Source: CBDCTM01 sp965222005 (GTDB taxonomy: Bacteria > Bacteroidota > Bacteroidia > Chitinophagales > Saprospiraceae). Taken from it: DNA of 64,000 bases. Under the pieces are notes generated by a model that was not told the origin of the DNA, searched no databases, and was given only the letters and a program-made list of their open reading frames with translations. This document shows, in pieces, positions 35,027 to 44,696 of this stretch (position 1 is the first letter of the stretch; each line of letters opens with the position of its first letter). The stretch is from NCBI GenBank assembly GCA_965222005.1, contig OZ244935.1:124001-188000 (forward strand). The letters are read 5' to 3'. The position numbers were made by a program, and so were the translations under genes.

Positions 35027-37882
35027 ATGGCTGTAAAGAAGAAAAGCGCTGCAAAAAGAAAGCCGGTGGCAAAAAAAACCGGTGGCGAGGCAGGTATTTT
35101 TATTAAAGGGGCACGAGCCAACAATCTCAAAAACATTGATCTTCATATCCCGCGCAACCAATTGATAGTCGTCACGGGGGTTTCAGGCTCCGGCAAATCG
35201 TCCATTACCATGGACACCCTCTATGCCGAGGGCCAGCGCCGCTACGTAGAATCGCTTTCCTCTTATGCCCGCCAGTTCCTGATGCGCATGAAAAAGCCCG
35301 ACGTCGATTATATCAAAGGCATTTGCCCGGCCATCGCCATCGAGCAAAAGGTAAGTACCCGCAATGCCCGCTCTACGGTAGGCTCGCTCACCGAGATTTA
35401 TGACTTTCTACGCCTGCTGTATGCCCGCATTGGAAAAACCTACTCCCCCATTTCCGGTGATTTGGTGAAAAAACATGAAGTTTCCGATGTGGTGGATTTC
35501 GTCAACTCCTTTGAACAGGGGGATAAAGTACAGCTCTTCATTCCGTTGCCTGTAAAATATAAAAACCGCAGCCTGAAGCAGGAGCTCAGCCTGCTGCTGC
35601 AAAAAGGCTATACCCGCCTCCAGCTGCATGACGACCTCCTCCGCCTCCAGGATATATTGGAAAGCGACCAACTCGACATCAAAAAAAGTGTGGAACACTT
35701 CAAAGACCAAAATATCCTGATTCTGATCGACCGGGTAGTGGTAAAACCTGATGACGAAGAAAACAAAAAGCGCCTGGCCGATTCTGTCCAAACGGCCTTT
35801 TATGAGTCGGAAGGCGAGTGTGTCGTGGATGTTATCGGAAAATCCAGGCAGGGGTTTAATAATCGCTTCGAGCTGGATGGCCTGCTGTTTCTCGAACCCA
35901 CTCCCCAGCTCTTCAATCCCAATAATTCCTATGGCGCCTGCCCCAAATGTGAAGGCTATGGCAAAGTGATGGGAATAAGTGAACACAAGGTGGTTCCTGA
36001 CCCTTCAAAATCGGTTTATGAAGATGCCATTGCTTGTTGGAGGGGCGAAAAAGGCGGCCGATGGCGCGAACGGCTCATCAATGCAGCTCACCTTTTCGAT
36101 TTCCCGGTACACCACCCCTATCAGCAATTAAGCGACCAGGAGCGCCAGTTGCTGTGGGACGGCAACCGACATTTCAAAGGCATCAATGCTTACTTCAAGG
36201 CTTTGGAGCAAAAAACCTATAAAATCCAAAACCGCGTTATGCTGGCCCGCTACCGGGGAAAGACGACCTGCCCAAACTGCCAGGGAAGTCGCCTTCGCAA
36301 AGAGGTAAGCCACATCAAAATAGGCGGCCGGAATATCACCCAGCTTGTAGATATCCCCATTGATGAGCTGCTCGATTTTTTCAACCATTTACAGCTTACC
36401 GACCACGACCAGGGCATCGCCCGCAGATTGCTACTCGAAATTACGAACCGCCTCGAATTTATGGTCAATGTAGGTTTGAGCTACCTGAACCTCAGCCGGA
36501 CATCATCCACCCTCAGCGGTGGTGAAACCCAGCGCATCAATCTCACGCGCATGCTCGGCAGTAACCTCACCAGCTCTATGTACATCCTCGACGAACCCAG
36601 CGTTGGCCTGCATCCCCGCGATACGGAACGCCTGGTAGAGGTATTGAAATCGTTGCGGGATATGGGCAATACGGTCATTGTAGTTGAGCATGAAGAGGAT
36701 ATGATCAAGCAAGCCGATTATTTGGTGGATATGGGACCCTATGCTGGCATCCACGGTGGAGAAGTGGTTTTTGCAGGGCCTTTTAAACAAATTTACAAGG
36801 AGGCCGCAGACAGCCTTACGGCACAATACATGAAAGGCCGCATGCAAATTCCTTTGCCGGAAATGCGCCGCAAATTCACCTCTTCTATATACGTCAAGGG
36901 GGCTGGTCAGCACAATCTTAAAAACATCGATGTACAAATTCCCCTCAACACAATCACTGTGGTATGCGGGGTCTCCGGCTCAGGAAAAACTACACTGGTA
37001 AAACAAATCCTGTATCCGGCGCTCAAACAACAATTGGGCGAAAGCTACCGCCAATTGCCCGGCCTTCATAAAGCCCTGGAAGGAGAACTTGACAGGATCA
37101 GCCAGGTAGAAATGATCAATCAAAACCCGATAGGAAAGTCATCGCGTAGCAATCCCGTAACGTATGTCAAGGCTTATGATGCTATCCGAAAGCTGATGGC
37201 CGGTCAGCAACTTTCGCGAATCAGAGGCTTCCAACCCAAACATTTTTCTTTTAATGTAGATGCAGGGCGCTGCGAAAGCTGCAAAGGAGAAGGAGAGCAG
37301 GTCATCGAGATGCAGTTTTTGGCAGATGTAAGGCTGGAGTGCGAAGATTGTAAGGGCCAACGCTTTAAAAAGGATGTGCTGGATGTTCAATACAAAGGCA
37401 AAAACATCAGCGAGATTCTTAATCTCAGCATCGAAGAAGCGCTCGATTTTTTTTCCGAGGCCAAAGACGTGGTTGCCAAAATACAGCCGCTCTTTGATGT
37501 CGGGCTGGGTTATATCAAACTGGGGCAATCTTCCAGTACCCTATCCGGCGGGGAGGCACAACGCGTAAAGCTCGCCTCCTTTTTGGGCAAGGAGCGCAGC
37601 AGCGAACGTATCCTCTTCATTTTTGACGAACCCACCACCGGCCTGCATTTTCACGACATCCGAAAGCTGCTCGATGCTTTCAATGCATTGGTGGAAAAGG
37701 GGCATACGGTACTCATCGTTGAGCACAATATGGAGATCATAAAAAGTGCCGATTGGGTAATCGACCTGGGGCCCGGCGGTGGCAAGGCGGGTGGCGAGCT
37801 GGTATTCCAGGGGCGGCCAGAGGATTTAGTGCTGGTAGAGCACTCTTTTACCGGGCAATTTTTGAAGGAGAAGCTGGTCTGA
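35027..37882 (+). CDS. uvrA: excinuclease ABC subunit A
   Basis: DNA damage recognition ATPase of nucleotide excision repair, 951 residues. Two ABC ATPase units: Walker A GVSGSGKSS and GVSGSGKTT, signatures LSGGETQRINL and LSGGEAQRVKL, Walker B ILDEPSVGLHP and IFDEPTTGLHF. Zinc-binding CxxC pairs are in YGACPKCEGYG and TTCPNCQGSR (first unit) and RCESCKGEGEQ and LECEDCKGQRF (second unit). Unusual is a lysine/alanine-rich N-terminal tail (MAVKKKSAAKRKPVAKK) before the first domain. It converges with the peroxidase gene on a shared hairpin. Confidence 0.97.
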   Translation: MAVKKKSAAKRKPVAKKTGGEAGIFIKGARANNLKNIDLHIPRNQLIVVTGVSGSGKSSITMDTLYAEGQRRYVESLSSYARQFLMRMKKPDVDYIKGICPAIAIEQKVSTRNARSTVGSLTEIYDFLRLLYARIGKTYSPISGDLVKKHEVSDVVDFVNSFEQGDKVQLFIPLPVKYKNRSLKQELSLLLQKGYTRLQLHDDLLRLQDILESDQLDIKKSVEHFKDQNILILIDRVVVKPDDEENKKRLADSVQTAFYESEGECVVDVIGKSRQGFNNRFELDGLLFLEPTPQLFNPNNSYGACPKCEGYGKVMGISEHKVVPDPSKSVYEDAIACWRGEKGGRWRERLINAAHLFDFPVHHPYQQLSDQERQLLWDGNRHFKGINAYFKALEQKTYKIQNRVMLARYRGKTTCPNCQGSRLRKEVSHIKIGGRNITQLVDIPIDELLDFFNHLQLTDHDQGIARRLLLEITNRLEFMVNVGLSYLNLSRTSSTLSGGETQRINLTRMLGSNLTSSMYILDEPSVGLHPRDTERLVEVLKSLRDMGNTVIVVEHEEDMIKQADYLVDMGPYAGIHGGEVVFAGPFKQIYKEAADSLTAQYMKGRMQIPLPEMRRKFTSSIYVKGAGQHNLKNIDVQIPLNTITVVCGVSGSGKTTLVKQILYPALKQQLGESYRQLPGLHKALEGELDRISQVEMINQNPIGKSSRSNPVTYVKAYDAIRKLMAGQQLSRIRGFQPKHFSFNVDAGRCESCKGEGEQVIEMQFLADVRLECEDCKGQRFKKDVLDVQYKGKNISEILNLSIEEALDFFSEAKDVVAKIQPLFDVGLGYIKLGQSSSTLSGGEAQRVKLASFLGKERSSERILFIFDEPTTGLHFHDIRKLLDAFNALVEKGHTVLIVEHNMEIIKSADWVIDLGPGGGKAGGELVFQGRPEDLVLVEHSFTGQFLKEKLV

Positions 37883-37893
37883 TGTATATAAAA

Positions 37894-37932
37894 GCAAAAG
37901 CCCTGCAACTACCGAAAGTGCAGGGCTTTTGC
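37894..37932. terminator. bidirectional intrinsic terminator
   Basis: A perfect 14-bp stem, GCAAAAGCCCTGCA (37894-37907) with TGCAGGGCTTTTGC (37919-37932) and an 11-nt loop, lies between the convergent uvrA and cytochrome c peroxidase genes. The A/T-rich stem base serves as T-tract in both directions. Confidence 0.85.
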
Positions 37933-37961
37933 CTATTTATACCATTATGATTTGAATCGAT

Positions 37962-39128
37962 CTACTGTTTAAACGGATCGGACCAACGCTCGGTTGTGGT
38001 AAACTTGGTGTCGGTCAATGTCTTCAAAAAGGTGATCAGATCGGCTTTTTCCTGAGCAGAAAAATTCATCCTCTTAGCCTCGCCTGTAGCTGAATCTCTG
38101 AGGTTGACGTGCAGATTGGGGTGGTTTTGAATGCCTTCACTGTAGTGATCGATCACTTCTTCGAGGGTAGCAAATCGGCCGTCGTGCATATAAGGAGCTG
38201 TAAGCTCCACATTGCGAAGGATCGGCACTTTGAACACGCCATCATTATACGAACCCGTCAACTCGCCAATCCCTTTGTCCTCATATTCCATATCCAGGCC
38301 ATTGTTGGCAGCCGGAATATCAGCCAGCGAGAAGGTCTTGCCGTGGCAGGAAGAACAATTGTCCATGAACAGGCTCTTTCCCCGATTTTCGGCATCCGAA
38401 AAGTTGCCCAGTTCTTTATACCCATTGAAAGCAGCGTTGGAGGATACATTTTTGTAGCCTTCGTCAAATTTGCTATCTGTTGACACCAGCGAGAGCACAA
38501 ACTCCTCCAGGGCGCGGAGTACATTATCTTTTCGATATGGATTGGAATCGTTTGGAAAAGATTTTTTAAACAAGATTTGGTAATAATCTTCTTTGCGCAA
38601 TTTATTGGCCAGCTCGTCAAAGCCCATACCCATTTCAATAGCATTTTGGATGGTTTGATTGCTTTGCTCGGAAACGGTGCGGGCGCGGCTGTCCCAAAAC
38701 AGCGTCGGGCGTGTAATATCGTAGTACTGGCGTGTAGAAGCCGTAGAGCCGATGGCGTAGGAATTGCGGCGGGTGTGGCCACCGGCAAAGCCTTCGCTGA
38801 GCGCTACAGGATCGGAAAAAGCAAGCGTTTGATCATGGCAGGAAGCGCAGCTTACAGCATTGTTTTTAGAGAGCAATGGATCGTAAAATAGTACCCGGCC
38901 CAGCATAGCTACATGGTCCTGAATGCGTACGTTGAGGTTAGCGATGTATTTGGGAATGCTTACATCATACTCCTGCGGAGACATTGGCAGGTTGAGTTTG
39001 GCTGAGATAATTTCGTAATCTTCTTCAGTAAAAAACTCTTCAATCACTTCCACATCATCTTTGAGGCAAGAGCTAAAGCAAACCATCAGACTGGTAAAAA
39101 AAAGCAAGAGGAAAGGTTTATTTTTCAT
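37962..39128 (-). CDS. di-haem cytochrome c peroxidase, lipoprotein
   Basis: 388 residues. Lipoprotein signal with lipobox around FSSC (18-21). Two haem c motifs: CASCH (about 96-100) and CSSCH (about 256-260). RNSYAIGSTAS, LFWDSRARTVSEQ and APYMHDGRFATLEEVIDHYS are MauG/CcpA family signatures. Reduces hydrogen peroxide in the periplasm with electrons from small cytochromes. A TAATTTTG occurs 8 bp before the ATG on the minus strand but without a good TTG. Expressed from its own promoter towards the shared terminator with uvrA. Confidence 0.92.
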   Translation of the reverse strand: MKNKPFLLLFFTSLMVCFSSCLKDDVEVIEEFFTEEDYEIISAKLNLPMSPQEYDVSIPKYIANLNVRIQDHVAMLGRVLFYDPLLSKNNAVSCASCHDQTLAFSDPVALSEGFAGGHTRRNSYAIGSTASTRQYYDITRPTLFWDSRARTVSEQSNQTIQNAIEMGMGFDELANKLRKEDYYQILFKKSFPNDSNPYRKDNVLRALEEFVLSLVSTDSKFDEGYKNVSSNAAFNGYKELGNFSDAENRGKSLFMDNCSSCHGKTFSLADIPAANNGLDMEYEDKGIGELTGSYNDGVFKVPILRNVELTAPYMHDGRFATLEEVIDHYSEGIQNHPNLHVNLRDSATGEAKRMNFSAQEKADLITFLKTLTDTKFTTTERWSDPFKQ

Positions 39129-39468
39129 AGCAATTCAAAATTATGGGTGTAAAAAAATGCAATACTCATCTTAAAAGCAGTTAAAAGTAATCCAAATATA
39201 TTTAATATAACAACTCTGCGCAATTTTTAACAACCTGCCAACAGAAACCTGCTTCCTGTTTTCAGCTATACCCTCCTGCAATTTGCCTGCGTAAAGCACT
39301 GATAATCAACCGCTTACCACGCTGCGCCTTCATATGTCATAATAATGTAACGCAAAAAGGCTATGCACATTGTAAAAATGGCTTTTCCACTTCCTCACCA
39401 ATTGGCAATCTTCAGCAAGCTTTTATTATCTTCGATCTGTTATTATTCCATCACCAACACCTTGTAGT
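39129..39468. other. divergent intergenic region
   Basis: 340 bp between the peroxidase and the M49 peptidase, AT-rich, without any coding frame or repeat I can support. It should contain both promoters. Confidence 0.5.
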
Positions 39469-41115
39469 ATGTTTACCCGATTCCTATTGCTATGCATTTG
39501 CTCGTTTACTATTTTCAGCTGTACCAATCAATCCACCGAACCACCTGCAGAGGAGCCCACGCAAGCCTCTGCCATGGATGCCAAGCTCGCACAATACGTA
39601 CCCTTTCGCCTCACCACCGACCTGTCGAAGCTTACCGATGCGCATAAAAAAATGATCCCGCTGCTCATCGAAGCAGGAAAAATCATGGATGGCCTGTTTT
39701 GGTACGAAGCTTATGGCGACAAGGCCGCTTTGCTGGATAAAATTGACGATCCAAAAGTCAGGCAATTTGCCGAAATCAACTACGGCCCCTGGGATCGCCT
39801 CAACGGCAATGAGCCTTTCATTGAGGGCCTTGGTGCCAAGCCTGCCGGCGCTAATTATTATCCTGCTGACATGAGCAAAGAGGCATTTGAAGCAGCAGAT
39901 ATTCCCGACAAGGCGAGTTTGTACACTTTTATCAGAAAAGATGACCAAGGCAATTTGATTAGTATCCCCTATCACGAGCAATTCAAAGAGCAGGTGACTG
40001 AAGCTTCAAAGCTGTTGCAACAAGCTGCTGAACTGGCTGAAGAACCCGGCCTGAAAAAATATCTGACATTACGTGCCGCTGCTCTGCTCGACGACAATTA
40101 TCAGCCGAGCGACCTGGCCTGGCTGGATATGAAGGACAACCAAATCGATGTAGTAATTGGACCGATTGAAAACTATGAAGACCAGCTCTTTGGCTACAAA
40201 GCAGCTCACGAGTGCTACGTACTTGTCAAAGATATGGCCTGGAGCAAACGCCTTTCCAAGTATGCTGCATTCCTGCCGGAACTACAGGAGGGCCTGCCGG
40301 TGGATGAAAAATACAAGCAGGAGCAGCCCGGCCGCGATACCGAACTCAATGCTTATGATGTGATATATTATGCCGGTGATTGCAATGCCGGTAGCAAAAC
40401 CATCGCCATCAATTTGCCTAATGATGAAGACGTACAACTCAAAAAAGGAACCCGACGCCTTCAATTGAAGAATGCTATGCGTGCCAAATTTGACAAAATA
40501 TTAAAGCCTATTTCGGGAATACTAATCGCCGAGGACCAACGAAAGCATATCACATTTGATGCTTTTTTTGGCAATACCATGTTTCACGAAGTAGCACACG
40601 GTTTGGGGATCAAGAACATCATTGACGGCAAAGGCACAGTGCGCCAGGCACTCAAGGAGCTGTACTCTGCGCTCGAAGAAGGCAAAGCAGATATACTGGG
40701 ATTGTATATGATCAATCAGCTCCACAAAAAGGGCGAAATTGAAGGTGACTTAAAGGATTACTACGTTACTTTTATGGCTGGAATATTTCGTTCTGTACGC
40801 TTTGGTGCTTCCAGTGCGCATGGCAAGGCCAACATGATACGTTTCAACTTTTTCAAAAAAATGGGCGCTTTCCAAAAGGATGAGGCCAGCGGTACTTACC
40901 GCGTGGATTTCGACAAATTGCAGGAAGCCACCCGTGCTTTGTCCGAAAAGATTCTTCAGCTCCAGGGCGATGGCGACTATGATGGTACAGCACAACTCGT
41001 AGCCGAGATGGGAAGCATCGGCCCCGATTTGCAATCGGATCTCGACCGCCTCAGCGAAGCCAATATTCCGGTAGATATTATTTTTGAGCAGGGAGTGAAG
41101 GTCTTAGGCTTATAG
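39469..41115 (+). CDS. M49-family (dipeptidyl peptidase III-like) metallopeptidase lipoprotein
   Basis: 548 residues. Signal peptide with lipobox FSC (about 16-18), so the protein is a lipid-anchored exported peptidase. Zinc site HEVAHGLG (His373, Glu374, His377) and EEGKAD (Glu403/404) match M49, but with the five-residue HEXXH form in place of the HEXXGH usual in dipeptidyl peptidase III. Other family segments are present (NYGPWDRL, FGNTMFHE, SSAHGKAN). Expected to cut dipeptides from peptide N-termini. Starts from the ATG at 39469, monocistronic. Confidence 0.88.
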   Translation: MFTRFLLLCICSFTIFSCTNQSTEPPAEEPTQASAMDAKLAQYVPFRLTTDLSKLTDAHKKMIPLLIEAGKIMDGLFWYEAYGDKAALLDKIDDPKVRQFAEINYGPWDRLNGNEPFIEGLGAKPAGANYYPADMSKEAFEAADIPDKASLYTFIRKDDQGNLISIPYHEQFKEQVTEASKLLQQAAELAEEPGLKKYLTLRAAALLDDNYQPSDLAWLDMKDNQIDVVIGPIENYEDQLFGYKAAHECYVLVKDMAWSKRLSKYAAFLPELQEGLPVDEKYKQEQPGRDTELNAYDVIYYAGDCNAGSKTIAINLPNDEDVQLKKGTRRLQLKNAMRAKFDKILKPISGILIAEDQRKHITFDAFFGNTMFHEVAHGLGIKNIIDGKGTVRQALKELYSALEEGKADILGLYMINQLHKKGEIEGDLKDYYVTFMAGIFRSVRFGASSAHGKANMIRFNFFKKMGAFQKDEASGTYRVDFDKLQEATRALSEKILQLQGDGDYDGTAQLVAEMGSIGPDLQSDLDRLSEANIPVDIIFEQGVKVLGL

Positions 41116-41144
41116 CTTTGAAAAAATTAGTCGAGAAATTATTT

Positions 41145-41500
41145 TCATTGCTTGTCAATAGCAATTCGGCCAGCCCCTGTGAATACGAATGTCAGGCTGC
41201 CAAATAGCATGGCCAAAGCCGGAGTCATTCCCTCAACCGTATCATTGCTTTTAATGTGGACAAACAACAAGGCAATAATAAAATTGATGGCCAATAAAAC
41301 GGAAGCCATTCTTATTTTATAGCCAATTAAAACGAAAAGGTTAAAACGAAAAGGCCACAAACAAATTGAACTGCCACTGAAGTGATTGCACTAACTACCG
41401 GCAACGGAAAATGATGCGCTTCCAAAAAGGAAGCAAACTCCAGCATTTTTTCCCAGCTGATAATGTTGTCCACTACTCCGTAAAGCAATCGACATCCTAT
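41145..41500 (-). pseudogene. DoxX-family membrane protein, broken by a 14-bp duplication
   Basis: Leftward, one frame gives LLYGVVDNIISWEKMLEFAS then FVCGLFVL; a perfect tandem duplication of 14 bp follows and shifts the frame, after which IGYKIRMASVLLAINFIIAL and MLFGSLTFVFTGAGRIAIDK continue. Removing one repeat copy joins them seamlessly into a DoxX-like protein of about 115 residues. The 5' end also lacks a clear ATG; TAA is in frame just upstream. The last 71 codons remain open as a fragment. Confidence 0.75.
41327..41354. repeat. 14-bp perfect tandem duplication
   Basis: TTAAAACGAAAAGG occurs twice in direct succession (41327-41340 and 41341-41354) inside the DoxX pseudogene. As 14 is not a multiple of three, it is the cause of the frame break. 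Confidence 0.95.
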
Positions 41501-41560
41501 AAATTTCTTTTAAAGTCAAATTGAAACAGCTATTCAACATTATGATATGCTAAAAAAAAA

Positions 41561-41595
41561 TAGGTCAGCTTTTGAAGTATCGAATAGCTGACCTA
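41561..41595 (-). terminator. intrinsic terminator of the DUF2911 gene
   Basis: TAGGTCAGCT (41561-41570) and AGCTGACCTA (41586-41595) form a perfect 10-bp stem with a 15-nt loop. Read leftward it is followed by nine T (complement of 41552-41560), 36 bp after the stop of the DUF2911 gene. Confidence 0.85.
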
Positions 41596-41630
41596 TTGTA
41601 TTTTTAAAACCTGATGGATGAAACTTTAGA

Positions 41631-42932
41631 TCAAGGTGTTGTACCACTACCAGCATACTTCACGCCCAGCTTGTTCAGGCACTTCAGTGAATTGGCGCGT
41701 ACATTATCCGGAGGATTCATGGATAGCGATTTGCGGAAACTTTCAATGGCTTTTTCTTTTTGGCCATTATTCATATAGCCCTCACCAAGGCTATCCCAAA
41801 CGTTGGGATCGCTAGGGTTCTTTTTTGCATTGGCTTCAAAAATTTTCACAGCATCGGCTGTTTTGCCAGCGAAAAGAAGCTGATAGCCGTACGCATTGAG
41901 TTCGGCATTGGAGCCCAACGCAACGGCTTCGGAGCGTATTTTCTCTGCTTTGTCCTTATTTCCCGCTTCAGCAACTACTTGTGCTTTCGTCATCATATTG
42001 GTCATATTCCGACTCATATTTACTGACTTTTTAGCCCAGGCCATCGCTTTGTCGTGCTTGCCTTTTTTGGACGCAAATTTGGCAGCAGCCTCATACTCAC
42101 GCCAGCTCACCGGGTAAGTAGTCAGGGTTTTTTCAATAGAGCCCATCATGAGTTCTTTTTCTTTGGCTTTATCGCCATTGCCGTGCATGGCTGCCTTGAG
42201 CTTGGCTACGGTCATCATATTTTGGGAATTGGGATTCATAAAAACAGAACGGCTTGCCCATTTCATACCTTCTTCCTGGTTGACGTTGTTTTTGAGGCAA
42301 TAATTGGCTGCTTCATTCCAGCCATTCCAGCTCCATCCAGCTTGTGTTTTCAGCTCTTCCCGAAGGCTGGCCAGCACCACTTCGTGTACATCCGCTTCGA
42401 GGGTGAAGGGGAATTTGCGGTTGCCCCATGCCAGCTCACAAACGGCGGTATTGGCAGTGACATTATCGAACTGGAAAGTGAGCAATTCGTAATGGCGGTC
42501 AGCTTTGACCGGTTTAATGCTTACCCGCAGGGCATCGTTTTCGGGCTTATAAGCATAGCTGCCCCAGGCAGAATGATCTTTGGAAAAGATGACAGTAGCT
42601 TCATTTTCCGATGGAATGATGTGCAAGCCATACTTGCCACCTTTCAGCATCTGGCCTTCAATTTTGACATCATCGGAAAAATAAACAATGGTATTCTCAT
42701 TAGCTCCTGCTCTCCAAACTACATCATGTGGTACGAGTTTGCCCCATATCTCACGTCCTTTTACCGCAGGGCGATGGTAAACGACTTTCATGTTGGTGAG
42801 CCCAACAGTTTGGCCCACCCACGCTTTCTGGCTCACCCTCGGCTGAGTGGTGACCATAGACTGGGCAGTACTCTCGAGTGAAAAACAGATCGCATAAAGG
42901 GCGATGAACATACATACAGTTAACTTTTTCAT
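41631..42932 (-). CDS. DUF2911 and TPR-repeat exported protein
   Basis: 433 residues from the ATG at 42930-42932; a TTG two codons upstream is unlikely. Signal peptide (TVCMFIALYAICFSLESTAQ). Residues about 30-180 are DUF2911: RPAVKGREIWGKLVPHDVVW, RAGANENTIVYFS and GGKYGLHIIPSENEATVIFS. The C-terminal half consists of TPR helices, the last NVWDSLGEGYMNNGQKEKAI then ESFRKSLSMNP. DUF2911 has no known activity; the TPR part suggests a protein-binding role in the periplasm. Well-defined terminator downstream. Confidence 0.85.
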   Translation of the reverse strand: MKKLTVCMFIALYAICFSLESTAQSMVTTQPRVSQKAWVGQTVGLTNMKVVYHRPAVKGREIWGKLVPHDVVWRAGANENTIVYFSDDVKIEGQMLKGGKYGLHIIPSENEATVIFSKDHSAWGSYAYKPENDALRVSIKPVKADRHYELLTFQFDNVTANTAVCELAWGNRKFPFTLEADVHEVVLASLREELKTQAGWSWNGWNEAANYCLKNNVNQEEGMKWASRSVFMNPNSQNMMTVAKLKAAMHGNGDKAKEKELMMGSIEKTLTTYPVSWREYEAAAKFASKKGKHDKAMAWAKKSVNMSRNMTNMMTKAQVVAEAGNKDKAEKIRSEAVALGSNAELNAYGYQLLFAGKTADAVKIFEANAKKNPSDPNVWDSLGEGYMNNGQKEKAIESFRKSLSMNPPDNVRANSLKCLNKLGVKYAGSGTTP

Positions 42933-43121
42933 AAGCAAGGGTTTGATAAAAAAATGGTACGCTAAAATTAAAGCTTAATAAATGGCTCTCACCCTATACA
43001 TTTGGGTAGAAATAGAGAAAAGGTCGGAAAGCAAACACTTCCCGTTTTTTTTTAAAATTTTGTGTATTTTGCTGCTTGTAGCGAATGCTTGTTTTGCAAC
43101 TAACCGAAGCATCAGATCAAC

Positions 43122-43880
43122 ATGCCAGAGCCTTTGATATTCACTGCACAGTCTTTGCTAATTCTGGTAGTTTTATTTTTGGTAAGCTGCCTCCATTATG
43201 GCCTCAGGTACAGTATGAAAAAGAGGGGGGTTGAAGAGGGGAAGCAAAAAAAGCTATTGACGTATATCCTTGCTGCTACGGTGATTTGGTTGGCTTTCCT
43301 GGCCTGGCTCAGCGCCATTGGCTTTTTCGCCAATTTCGATGCCATGCCGCCGTACTTTCTCATTGCTATTCTGCCTCCCTTCCTGCTGGTCTTTTATCTT
43401 ACCTTCTCCAAATCATTTGCCAATGTCCTCCGCGTCATTCCACCTGCCTGGCTGGTGTATGTGCAGGCATTTAGAATCATCGTTGAGCTTATCCTGTGGC
43501 TGTGCTACAAATTGGGACTCATCCCTTTTCAAATGACCTTTGAAGGTTTCAACTATGATATTATCGTAGGCATCACAGCCTTGATTGCCGGCTATGTTTT
43601 TTTTCTCAAAGGGCGCTACCGCCGACTCGAAATCTTTATCTGGAATTTATTTGGCATAGCCCTTTTACTCAATATCGTCCTTATATCTATCCTTTCAGCA
43701 CCCACCCCTTTTCGGGTATTTTTAAACGAACCGGCCAATACCCTCTTTGTCCACTTCCCCTTTATCTGGCTACCCGGCCTCATCGTTCCTTTTGCCCTGG
43801 CGATGCATCTGTTCTCCATCCGCCAGTTATTTTTATTGAAAGACATCCCGCAATACGTTGGCTTGTTGAAAAAAACCTAA
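43122..43880 (+). CDS. integral membrane protein, unknown function
   Basis: 252 residues with about seven hydrophobic helices: LLILVVLFLVSCLHYGL, LAATVIWLAFLAWLSAIGFF, FLIAILPPFLLVFYLTF, a central pair around IIVELILWLCYKLGL, IIVGITALIAGYVFFL, FGIALLLNIVLISIL and FIWLPGLIVPFALAM. The motif sequence PFQMTFEGFNYDIIVGI is conserved in related hypothetical proteins of the phylum, but I cannot name a family. Its stop is 9 bp before the SDR gene, so they may be co-transcribed. Confidence 0.75.
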   Translation: MPEPLIFTAQSLLILVVLFLVSCLHYGLRYSMKKRGVEEGKQKKLLTYILAATVIWLAFLAWLSAIGFFANFDAMPPYFLIAILPPFLLVFYLTFSKSFANVLRVIPPAWLVYVQAFRIIVELILWLCYKLGLIPFQMTFEGFNYDIIVGITALIAGYVFFLKGRYRRLEIFIWNLFGIALLLNIVLISILSAPTPFRVFLNEPANTLFVHFPFIWLPGLIVPFALAMHLFSIRQLFLLKDIPQYVGLLKKT

Positions 43881-43889
43881 CTTCATTCC

Positions 43890-44687
43890 ATGACTCAGAT
43901 AAAAGACAAGGTAATTTGGCTTACCGGCGCTTCCTCTGGTATCGGTGAAGCAACAGCCTATCAACTGGCTTCCAAAGGTGCCCGGCTGGTATTGTCGGCG
44001 CGCCGTGAAAGTGAGCTGCTGCGGGTAAAGGAAAGCTGCGCCCGGCCCGGTGGCGACATTCTGGTACTCCCCATTGATCTTGCTGATTACCAACAAATGC
44101 CTGCCAAAGCCGAAATCGTCCGCCAATACTTTGGCCGGATCGATCTGCTCATCAACAATGGAGGCCTCAGCCAGCGTAGCCTCATTGTGGATACGGAAAT
44201 GGATGTGTATGAAAAACTGATGCGGATCAACTACTTAGGCACCGTTGCGCTTTCCAAAGCAGTGCTTCCCTTGTTCGTCCAACAGCAAAGCGGCCACTTC
44301 GTGGTAGTCACCAGCCTGATGGGCAAATTTGCCAGTATGCTGCGCTCTGGTTATTGTGGTGCCAAGCATGCCCTGCACGGATTTTTTGACGCCCTCCGGC
44401 TGGAGCATGAGCAGGACAACATTAAGGTCACTATGGTTTGCCCGGGCTTCGTGCGCACCAACATTTCGCTCAATGCGCTCACCGGCGATGGCTCCGCTCA
44501 AAACAGTATGGACAAAATGACAGAAAAGGGACTATCCGCCGAAGAATGCGCCAGGCAACTAGTAAAAGCGATAGAACGGAATAAGAGAGAAGTGTATATT
44601 GGTGGCAAAGAGACTTTTGCAGTGTATTTGAAGCGACTGTCGCCGGGCCTTTTGCATAAGGTGGTGAAAAGGTCAGCGGTGAGTTGA
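43890..44687 (+). CDS. short-chain dehydrogenase/reductase
   Basis: 265 residues of the classical SDR fold: TGASSGIGEA cofactor motif (about 12-21), NNGG (NNAG equivalent), active-site SLMGKF Ser region, and YCGAKHALHG with the catalytic Tyr-x-x-x-Lys. The C-terminus, KREVYIGGKETFAVYLKRLS then PGLLHKVVKR, resembles the DHRS7-like group that often has a membrane-associated tail. Substrate unknown. It converges with the isc cluster with a 9-bp gap. Confidence 0.88.
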   Translation: MTQIKDKVIWLTGASSGIGEATAYQLASKGARLVLSARRESELLRVKESCARPGGDILVLPIDLADYQQMPAKAEIVRQYFGRIDLLINNGGLSQRSLIVDTEMDVYEKLMRINYLGTVALSKAVLPLFVQQQSGHFVVVTSLMGKFASMLRSGYCGAKHALHGFFDALRLEHEQDNIKVTMVCPGFVRTNISLNALTGDGSAQNSMDKMTEKGLSAEECARQLVKAIERNKREVYIGGKETFAVYLKRLSPGLLHKVVKRSAVS

Positions 44688-44696
44688 AAGCCAGCC

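Noticed and set aside
42054..42881. Rightward 275-codon frame opposite the DUF2911 gene
   Set aside because: Shadow of the DUF2911/TPR coding sequence, no domain or signal.
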